Positions 1 through 5,800 of a stretch of 6,373 nucleotides of DNA are shown here, piece by piece (within the stretch, counting starts at the first letter, position 1; the number at the start of each line of letters is the position of its first letter). The notes beneath the pieces are model-generated. The model saw nothing but the letters and a program-made list of their open reading frames with translations, was not told the origin of the DNA and did no database searches. The translations under genes and the position numbers were made by a program. Source of the stretch: Burkholderiales bacterium (lineage in GTDB: Bacteria > Pseudomonadota > Gammaproteobacteria > Burkholderiales > SG8-39); NCBI GenBank assembly GCA_919902965.1, contig CAKKSJ010000297.1, positions 1-6,373 on the forward strand. Reading direction: 5' to 3'.

Positions 1-37
1 GCGCGGCTTTCACCGCGATAGTGAGCATGGGATGCAT
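1..37 (-). CDS. suhB: SuhB (inositol-1-monophosphatase family), N-terminus only, cut by window edge
   Basis: Read on the minus strand from the ATG at 37-35, the sequence translates as MHPMLTIAVKAA before the window ends. This closely matches the start of E. coli SuhB as I remember it (MHPMLNIAVRAA). SuhB is an inositol monophosphatase-family protein that also works in rRNA antitermination and Nus-factor complexes. Only 12 codons are visible, so no catalytic motif can be checked. The position supports the call, because suhB is commonly found divergent from trmJ in gamma- and betaproteobacteria, as here. No clear Shine-Dalgarno sequence precedes the ATG; the upstream bases on that strand are C- and A-rich. 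The call rests on a very short but distinctive match plus synteny. Confidence 0.8.
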   Translation of the reverse strand, partial: MHPMLTIAVKAA

Positions 38-92
38 GTGATGTGGGGGCTTTGACTGTTTTCGCGGCTTGCGCAGAAGCGTTGATTTTAAT
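38..92. promoter_or_regulatory. Divergent suhB/trmJ intergenic region
   Basis: This 55-bp gap separates the divergent starts of suhB and trmJ and must hold signals for one or both. A TTGACT at 52-57 on the plus strand is a good -35 match, but no convincing -10 lies 16-18 bases downstream (75-80 reads AGAAGC). The AT-rich TTTTAAT at 86-92 abuts the trmJ ATG, so it could serve as a -10 only for a transcript starting inside the gene. A promoter is expected from the layout but is not resolved here. Confidence 0.35.
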
Positions 93-815
93 ATGAGCGC
101 AGACCTGCTGTCGCACATTCGCATCGTGCTGTCGCGCACCTCGCATCCGGGCAACATAGGCGCGGCGGCCCGCGCGATGAAGACCATGGGCATCGTCTCG
201 CTCTACCTGGTCAATCCGAAAAAGCCGTCCGATGCCGAAGCCGAGGCCATGGCGAGCGGAGCGTCGGACGTGCTGCGCAGCGCTCGCGTCTGCGCCAGCC
301 TGGCCGAGGCCCTGCAAGGCACGGTGTACGCGCTGGCGGTGAGCGCGCGCCGGCGCGAACTCGCCTATGTATCGGTCGATGCGCGCAGCGCTGTTCAGCC
401 TCTGCTTGCCGCCGCGCAAGAAGGCGAGGTGGCCATCGTGTTTGGCACCGAAATGTCCGGCCTGACCAATGAAGAAATCCTGCAATGCCGGGCGGCGGCG
501 CATATTCCCGCCGATCCGGCCAATGCTTCGCTCAATCTTGCCGCGGCAGTGCAGGTGCTGGCCTATGAGGCGCGGGTGGCGGCACTGGGTGCGACTCTGC
601 CTCCGTTTGCGGACGCGCCGCTGGCGCGGCACGAGGATATGGAGAATTTCTACGCCCATCTGGAGCAAAGCCTGCTTGCCAGCGGTTTTCTGAATCCCGC
701 CAATCCGAGGCGTTTGCTCCCCCGGCTGCGGCGCCTGTTTGGGCGTGCCGGACTGGAGCAGGAGGAGGTCAACATCCTGCGCGGGGTACTGAAGTCATTC
801 GATAAAAATACTTGA
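93..815 (+). CDS. trmJ: TrmJ, tRNA (cytidine/uridine-2'-O-)-methyltransferase
   Basis: This 240-residue SPOUT-family enzyme is predicted to 2'-O-methylate position 32 of the tRNA anticodon loop using S-adenosylmethionine in the cytoplasm. The N-terminal motif TSHPGNIGAAARAMKTMG (residues 16-33), the SPOUT motif VFGTEMSGLTNEE (116-128) and the knot-forming SLNLAAAVQVLAYE (146-159) match the E. coli enzyme as I remember it. The C-terminal helical extension with FYAHLEQSLLASGF (186-199) and the LNILRG-like VNILRG (226-231) is typical of TrmJ rather than of plain SpoU proteins. E. coli TrmJ is about 246 residues. I start at the ATG at 93, since the family begins just before the IRIVL strand; an in-frame TTG at 69 would add eight unlike residues. 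No strong ribosome binding site is visible; AGAAG at 75-79 is weak and 13 bases away. The stop codon lies inside the next gene's -35 element. Confidence 0.95.
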   Translation: MSADLLSHIRIVLSRTSHPGNIGAAARAMKTMGIVSLYLVNPKKPSDAEAEAMASGASDVLRSARVCASLAEALQGTVYALAVSARRRELAYVSVDARSAVQPLLAAAQEGEVAIVFGTEMSGLTNEEILQCRAAAHIPADPANASLNLAAAVQVLAYEARVAALGATLPPFADAPLARHEDMENFYAHLEQSLLASGFLNPANPRRLLPRLRRLFGRAGLEQEEVNILRGVLKSFDKNT

Positions 816-832
816 CCAAAAGACTAGGGATT
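808..832 (+). promoter_or_regulatory. Candidate IscR type 1 operator
   Basis: The 25 bases from ATACTTGACC to GGGATT align by hand with the type 1 (Fe-S form) IscR consensus that I recall for E. coli, agreeing at 19 of 25 positions. The left half (ATA, C, TT, GAC) is near perfect and the right half (ACT, then GGG) is weaker. It overlaps the -35 and spacer of the promoter at 812-840, where a repressor would block RNA polymerase. Immediately downstream of trmJ is where the iscR promoter sits in many proteobacteria, which supports the reading. No iscR is in the window, so the regulator is inferred. Confidence 0.5.
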
Positions 833-840
833 AGTAAAAT
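812..840 (+). promoter_or_regulatory. Sigma70-like promoter for cysE
   Basis: TTGACC (812-817) and TAAAAT (835-840) are separated by exactly 17 bases, and each differs from the sigma70 consensus by one base. An A/T run just upstream (802-810) could act as an UP-like element. Transcription would begin near 846-848, leaving a leader of about 130 bases before cysE. The trmJ stop TGA (813-815) lies within the -35 hexamer, so no terminator separates trmJ from cysE and read-through is possible as well. Confidence 0.7.
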
Positions 841-976
841 AAAGTATGCAAACGCTGTAAATCAAACCTATATATTACTGTTTAAACAATGTATAGCACG
901 ATATATTTAAGAAGTTAATTTAACATTGTTATTTTGCTTGATTGGCCAGGAGGCTGGGTAGCGACCAGATAGAAAC
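841..976 (+). promoter_or_regulatory. AT-rich cysE leader with short palindromes
   Basis: From 816 to 940 I count 33 G/C in 125 bases, about 26%, far below the GC-rich genes on either side. Within it lie a perfect 10-bp palindrome TGTTTAAACA (879-888), an 11-bp odd-centred palindrome TAACATTGTTA (921-931) and an 8-bp inverted repeat AACAATGT/ACATTGTT (885-892 and 923-930). A weak second promoter is possible, TGTTTA (879-884) with TATATT (902-907) at 17-bp spacing. No open reading frame of note is present. These may be regulator sites, a leader RNA structure or only an AT-rich promoter zone. Confidence 0.4.
946..968 (+). promoter_or_regulatory. Displaced Shine-Dalgarno AGGAGG with competing short hairpins
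   Basis: A strong AGGAGG (948-953) lies 23 bases before the cysE ATG, too far for normal use, and no other start codon follows it at the right distance. CTGG (954-957) can pair with CCAG upstream (946-949), which involves part of the AGGAGG, or with CCAG downstream (965-968), which would fold the excess spacer away and leave about 8 bases to the ATG. The stems are only 4 bp, so stability is doubtful. Confidence 0.3.
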
Positions 977-1735
977 ATGTTCAATAGCATTCGTGAAGAC
1001 ATTGCCAGCGTATTCGAACGCGACCCCGCAGCCCGCACGACCTGGGAGGTCATTAGCTGCTATCCCGGCTTTCATGCCTTGCGCATCCACCGTGTCGCAA
1101 ACTGGCTGTGGCATTTGAACCTGCGCTGGCTGGGGCGGCTGGTGTCGCATATGGGGCGTTTCCTGACAGGCATAGAAATCCATCCCGGCGCGACCATAGG
1201 CCGGCGATTTTTCATCGACCACGGCATGGGGGTGGTAATCGGCGAAACCGCCGAAATCGGCGACGACGTCACGCTTTACCATGGTGTGACCCTGGGCGGC
1301 ACTTCGTGGAACAAGGGCAAGCGCCATCCCACGCTGGCCAACCGGGTCGTCGTCGGCGCCGGCGCCAAAATACTGGGGCCGATTATCGTAGGCGAAGGCG
1401 CAAAGATAGGCTCCAACGCCGTAGTGGTGAAAGACGTTCCGCCGGGCGCCTCGGCGGTCGGGATCCCGGCGCGCATTATCATGGACGAACAAGACAGGTC
1501 GCGCGAGGAGAAGGCAGCCAAGCTGGGTTTTTCCGCCTATGCCGTCACCGCCAAGGCAAGCGACGATCCCTTCGCAAAGGCGCTGCAGGGCCTGCTTGAT
1601 CATTCGATGGATCAGGACCATCGCCTGGAGCAATTGCAGCGTGAAATCGAGGAATTGAAGGGGCGCACCGCGGACGATGTCGCAGTCGCGGAACGTTTCG
1701 ATCCGGGCGGCTTGCGCCGGGCCGCGGAAAAATAG
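977..1735 (+). CDS. cysE: CysE, serine O-acetyltransferase (short form, with C-terminal tail)
   Basis: This 252-residue protein acetylates L-serine with acetyl-CoA to O-acetylserine, the first committed step of cysteine synthesis. After a short helical N-terminus (1-60) comes a left-handed beta-helix of hexapeptide repeats: GIEIHPGATIG (65-75), IDHGMGVVIGETAEIG (80-95), YHGVTLGGT (101-109), KRHPTL (115-120), VVVGAGAKILG (124-134) and VGEGAKIGSNAVV (138-150), ending VGIPAR (161-166). H82 corresponds to catalytic His158 of E. coli CysE; E67 replaces the paired Asp143, as I recall is normal in the short Bacillus-type form. The region 212-230 (QDHRLEQLQREIEELKGR) looks like a short coiled coil. 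The protein ends AAEK, without the terminal Ile that docks CysE into CysK. The ATG at 977 is the only plausible start, since an in-frame TAG lies at 959. CysE of this type is known beside isc genes in Azotobacter. Confidence 0.94.
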   Translation: MFNSIREDIASVFERDPAARTTWEVISCYPGFHALRIHRVANWLWHLNLRWLGRLVSHMGRFLTGIEIHPGATIGRRFFIDHGMGVVIGETAEIGDDVTLYHGVTLGGTSWNKGKRHPTLANRVVVGAGAKILGPIIVGEGAKIGSNAVVVKDVPPGASAVGIPARIIMDEQDRSREEKAAKLGFSAYAVTAKASDDPFAKALQGLLDHSMDQDHRLEQLQREIEELKGRTADDVAVAERFDPGGLRRAAEK

Positions 1736-1808
1736 CAGACACATAGCCTCGCGTATACCGGCGGGGTGCGCGTACTCGCCGCGCTAACCCATTTGTGTTT
1801 TTATCCAG

Positions 1809-1859
1809 AACCGTGTTTTCGCTACGGATACGCTTTTCATCCGTAGCGAAAACAGGGTT
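1809..1859. repeat. Long inverted repeat, candidate bidirectional transcript end or REP-like element
   Basis: Arms 1809-1829 and 1839-1859 pair at 20 of 21 positions around a 9-base loop. The inner 16 bp (1814-1829 with 1839-1854) are perfect, the single G-G mismatch is at 1813/1855 and AACC/GGTT closes the base. The arms contain TTTTCGCTACGG and its complement. It sits 73 bases after the cysE stop. No U-tract follows on either strand, so it may act as an RNA stability or Rho-associated structure, or be a member of a dispersed palindromic repeat family. It is symmetric and could serve both convergent transcripts. Confidence 0.6.
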
Positions 1860-1962
1860 GGCGCGCAGAGCGCGCGATGATCGACCGTCCACTTCGGTCA
1901 ATCTCGGGGAATGCTTCGAGCGGCAGCGCCCGTACTTGCGCGGCCGGCGGCCCGTCCGCGCG

Positions 1963-2013
1963 GATCACCGATTGCGCACGGACGAAAACCACGTCCGTAC
2001 GCAATCGGCGATC
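1963..2013 (-). terminator. Long hairpin just after serB, candidate 3' end structure of the mfd-serB mRNA
   Basis: Arms 1963-1984 and 1992-2013 pair at 20 of 22 positions as DNA, with a 7-base loop. The two imperfect positions (1967/2009 and 1977/1999) are A-C mismatches in a plus-strand RNA but become G-U wobbles in a minus-strand RNA, so the hairpin is unbroken only in the serB transcript. It begins 18 bases after the serB stop. A GC-rich stretch rather than a U-tract follows, so it may block exonucleases or work with Rho rather than end transcription by itself. Confidence 0.5.
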
Positions 2014-2031
2014 TTGGAGGAAACCCCTAAC

Positions 2032-2862
2032 TCAGGCGAACAGGTTCAGCACGCCATCCAGGCCGCAGTGGTCCAGCGCATAGCCGGCCCTGTTTCGCAC
2101 CACCGGTTTCGCGCGATAGGCTATGGAAACGCCGGCCTCCGCCATCATCGCGAGGTCATTGGCGCCGTCGCCGATGGCGATGATGGCGGCTTTGTCTATA
2201 CCGAGTTCATCGCGCAGCGCGCGCAGTTTCGCCGCCTTTCCGTCTGCGTCCACGATGTCCCCGATCACCCGGCCGCTGAGGCGGCCGTTCTCGATTTCGA
2301 ATACGTTGGAGGTGCAGTGGTCCAGGCCGAGCCGGGCTTGCAGGCGCTCGGTGAAGAAACTGAAGCCGCCCGACACCAATAGCGTCTTGATGCCGGCGCC
2401 TTGCATCGCGGCGAGCATGGCTTCGGCGCCTGGCGAGAGTTGCAGGCGTTCCTCGTACACGCGCACAAGGGCGCCCTGGTCGAGGCCGCGCAGCAGGGCG
2501 ACGCGGCGGCGCAGGCTTTGCGTGTAGTCGAGTTCGCCCGACATCGCCGCGGCGGTAATCGCGGAAACCTCGGCCTTCACCCCCGCAAGGTCGGCGACTT
2601 CATCTATGCACTCGATGGTGATCAAGGTGGAGTCCATGTCGATCGCCAGCAGGCGCATGTCTTCGAGCCTGCGGCCCGCGGGCACGAAGCCGAAATCGAC
2701 CCCCGCCCGGGCGCAGAATCCGGCTACGCCCGCTTCTGCCTGCGCGCCAGGCAGCCGGTAAGCCGCGCGGCCGAGTCGCTCGACGCTCCGAGCGCCGGTC
2801 AACTGCAGCAGTTGCCGCAGTTCGGCATCGTCCAGCACGGCGCCCTGGACGATCAGGTTCAT
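2032..2862 (-). CDS. serB: SerB, phosphoserine phosphatase
   Basis: This 276-residue HAD-superfamily enzyme carries out the last step of serine synthesis, hydrolysing O-phospho-L-serine in the cytoplasm. An N-terminal region (1-65) precedes the HAD core. Motif I is LLAIDMDSTLITIECIDE (71-88), with D75 the expected nucleophile and D77 the acid/base. MSGELDYTQSLRRRVALLRG (107-126) is the substrate-binding cap, motif II is LVSGGFSFF (162-170) with S164, a motif III lysine lies in IVDADGKAAKLRAL (203-216, probably K209) and motif IV is GDGANDLAMM (231-240). All correspond to E. coli SerB as I remember it, and the protein is complete. I start at the ATG at 2862 because it overlaps the mfd stop as ATGA and gives the usual family length. 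The frame stays open far upstream, but only as a shadow of mfd. Expression is probably coupled to mfd translation; the Shine-Dalgarno is weak. Confidence 0.95.
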   Translation of the reverse strand: MNLIVQGAVLDDAELRQLLQLTGARSVERLGRAAYRLPGAQAEAGVAGFCARAGVDFGFVPAGRRLEDMRLLAIDMDSTLITIECIDEVADLAGVKAEVSAITAAAMSGELDYTQSLRRRVALLRGLDQGALVRVYEERLQLSPGAEAMLAAMQGAGIKTLLVSGGFSFFTERLQARLGLDHCTSNVFEIENGRLSGRVIGDIVDADGKAAKLRALRDELGIDKAAIIAIGDGANDLAMMAEAGVSIAYRAKPVVRNRAGYALDHCGLDGVLNLFA

Positions 2863-5800
2863 GTGCTGCCCAGCGTCGCAAAGGCGCTTTCCGCGCCCGC
2901 AGGCGGCAACGCGCCGAGCAGGGTTTTCAGCAAGTCTTTCACCGTCTGCACCCGCGGCGCCAGGCCTTCGCTGGGCGTTTGCACCCGCAGCTTGCTCGGG
3001 CCGGACAGTTTCCAGTGGCGCTGCCGTGCGAGCATCTGTATGAAGCGCGCCCCGTCCAGCGGCGGCTGGGCAATGAAGTGCAGCGCGATCGCATCGCCGT
3101 TGGCGTCGATGCGCGCCACGCCCAGAGTGCGCGCGGCGATCCTCAGTCGGTGGGATTCGAGCAGCGCCTGCGCCGGCTCTGGTGCCAGGCCGAAACGGTC
3201 GATGAGCTCTTCCTGCATGCTGTCCAGCTCGGCCGCCGTCTCGCAGTTGGCCAGGCGCTTGTACAGCGTCAGCCGCTCGTTCACGTCGCTGCAGTAGTCG
3301 TTGGGCAGCAGCGCCGGCAGGTGTAAATTGATTTCGGTGGTGATCGAGAGTGGCGCCGACAGGTCCGGCTCGCTTCCCGCCTTGAGCGAGCGCACCGCGT
3401 GCTTGAGCATGTCGGCATAAAGATTGAAGCCGATTTCCTGCATTTCGCCCGACTGCGACTCGCCCAGGACTTCGCCCGCGCCGCGGATTTCCAGGTCGTG
3501 CATGGCGAGAAAGAAGCCTGCGCCGAGTTCGTCCATCATTTGGATCGCTTCCAGGCGCTTCTTCGCCTGCGCCGAGAGTGTCTCCTCGCCGTGGGTGAGC
3601 AGGTAGGCGTAGGCCTGGTGATGCGAACGGCCGACGCGGCCGCGCAACTGGTGCAGCTGCGCGAGTCCGAACTTGTCGGCGCGGTTGATCAGCATGGTGT
3701 TGGCGGTGGGAATATCGATGCCGGTCTCGATGATGGTGGTGCACAAGAGCAGGTTGTAGCGCTGCTGGTGGAACTCGCGCATCGCGCGCTCGAGCTCGCG
3801 CTCGCGCATCTGGCCGTGCGCCACCACGATGCGCGCCTCGGGCAGCAGCTTTGCCAGCCTGGCGTGCATGTTCTCTATCGTGTGGACCTCGTTGTGGAGG
3901 AAATAGATCTGCCCGCCGCGCTTTAATTCGCGCAGCACCGCTTCGCGGATCACGCCCTGGCTCTCGCGGCTCACGAAGGTCTTGATCGCCAGGCGTTTTT
4001 GCGGCGCGGTCGCGATAACCGAGAAATCGCGCAAACCTTCGAGCGACATGGCGAGGGTGCGCGGAATCGGCGTGGCGGTCAGGGTGAGCACGTCCACCTC
4101 GGCGCGCAGCGCTTTGAGCGCTTCCTTCTGGCGCACGCCGAAGCGATGCTCCTCGTCGATGATCACCAGCCCCAGGCGCGCAAACTTGATGTCCCGCTGC
4201 AGCAGCTTGTGCGTGCCGATGGCGATATCGACGCTGCCCTCGGCCAGGGCTTTCACGTTTTGCGTCTGTTCTTTCGCCGTGCGAAAACGCGACAATTGCG
4301 CGATCTTGATCGGCCATTCGTCCGCGATTTGCGCGAAGCGGTCGGAGAAGGTCTGGAAATGCTGCTCGGCCAGCAAGGTGGTCGGGGTGAGAATGGCGAC
4401 CTGCTTGCCGCCGCAGACCGCGACGAAAGCAGCGCGCAGCGCCACCTCGGTCTTGCCGAAACCGACGTCGCCGCAGATCAGCCGGTCCATGGGCTTGCCC
4501 GAGCACATGTCGTCGATGGCCGCGCGGATCGCGGCCGCCTGATCCGGCGTTTCCTCGAAACCAAAGCCCTCGGCAAACGCATCCAGATCGTGCTGCTTGA
4601 TTTCGAACTGATGCCCCACTCTTGCGGCGCGCCGCGCGTAAAGATTGAGCAGTTCGGCGGCGGTGTCGCGGATCTGCTGCGCGGCCTTCTTCTTGGCGCG
4701 GTCCCAGTCGCCGCTGCCGAGCTTGTGCAGCGGCGCCTGATCCGGCGCAATGCCGCTGTAACGGCTGATCAGGTGCAGTTGCGCGACCGGCACATAGAGC
4801 TTGTCCTGCCGGGCATATTCCAGATGCAAAAACTCGGTCGCGCCTTCGCCCAGGTCCAGACTGACCAGCCCCAGATAGCGGCCGATGCCATGCTGGGCAT
4901 GCACCACCGGGTCGCCGATACGCAATTCCGACAGGTCGCGCACCATGCCCTCGACCGAGGTGGCGCGCGCATCGGCGCGTTTCGACGTGCGTACCGTGCC
5001 GGCATAGAGTTCGGCTTCGGTGACGACGCAAATAGCTTCGTTCTCGAGCGCAAAGCCCTGGTGCAGCGGCCCGGTGTCGAGCATGCAGCGCGCGCTGCCG
5101 GCGCGGAACTCGGCGAAGCTCGCACACGGCGCAGGCGCAAGTCCGTACTCGGCGAGGTACTGGCTCATGGTCTCGCGCCGGCCCAGCGATTCCGCCAGGA
5201 GCAGCACGCGCGCAGGGGTGCGCGCAAGGAATGTTTTCAGCCGCGTGAGCGGATCGGCGGCGCGGCGCTCAACCGCGAGCGGCGGCAGGGCGGCGGCGAC
5301 GATCTCGCCCTCGGCTGCACTGCCGGTTTCGCGCGGGTCGGTGATGTCGATGCGTGCATGCCGTTTTGCCGCGACGAAGAATTCTTCGGCGGGAAGAAAC
5401 ATGTCCACCGGCGACAGCAGCGGTTGCGTGCGATCGCCGCGCAGCAGTTGATAGCGCGACTGGGTGTCCTTCCAGAACGCGTCTATGCTCGCGGCGACGT
5501 CGCGGTGCAGGCACAGGGTCGCGTGTTCCGGCAGGTAATCGAATATGCTGGCCGCGTGCTCGAAGAACAGCGGCAGAAAGTATTCGATACCGGCCGGCGC
5601 GATGCCGTTGCTCACATCCTTGTAGATATTGCTGCGCGAGGGATCGCCCTCGAAGGACTCGCGAAAGCGTGCGCGAAATCGCGTCCTGCCTGCCTCATCC
5701 AGCGGAAACTCGCGCGCGGGCAGCAGGCGCACTTCCTTGACCTTGTAAATGGTGCGCTGCGTATCCACGTCGAAGGTGCGGATCGATTCGATCTCTTCGT

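Larger units (their letters stand above)
1736..2031. other. Convergent cysE/serB intergenic region, no gene seen
   Basis: This 296-bp gap lies between the 3' ends of cysE and serB. I see no reading frame with a ribosome binding site or recognisable product. It holds two long inverted repeats (1809-1859 and 1963-2013), a small one of GCGCGC arms around AGA (1861-1875) and a GC-rich imperfect stem at 1938-1961 (arms GCGCGG and CCGCGC). No long T-run follows any of these on either strand, so none is a textbook intrinsic terminator. The region presumably ends transcription from both sides. Confidence 0.6.

Noticed and set aside
69..92. A TTG start giving TrmJ eight more residues.
   Set aside because: The added residues are unlike the family N-terminus, there is no Shine-Dalgarno before the TTG, and the ATG at 93 gives the usual length.
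929..1744. A 271-codon minus-strand frame antisense to cysE.
   Set aside because: It mirrors the hexapeptide-repeat gene and has no coding signature of its own.
1809..1859. Reading the inverted repeat as a classical Rho-independent terminator for cysE.
   Set aside because: No U-tract follows the stem on either strand, so I kept it as an inverted repeat with an open role.
1545..1901. A minus-strand frame of 118 codons across the cysE 3' end and the intergenic palindrome.
   Set aside because: It overlaps the conserved cysE tail, has no ribosome binding site, and its codons run through the inverted repeat; no family resemblance.
1795..2382. A plus-strand frame of 195 codons from the convergent gap into serB antisense.
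   Set aside because: It has a rare-type start with no Shine-Dalgarno, runs antisense to conserved SerB motifs and resembles no protein I know.
2863..5127. Upstream extension of the serB frame for about 750 codons through mfd, suggesting a giant SerB fusion or a frameshift product.
   Set aside because: The extension is Arg/Ala-rich out-of-frame Mfd sequence. SerB is complete from the ATG at 2862, and Mfd is intact with its own stop, so no frameshift is needed.
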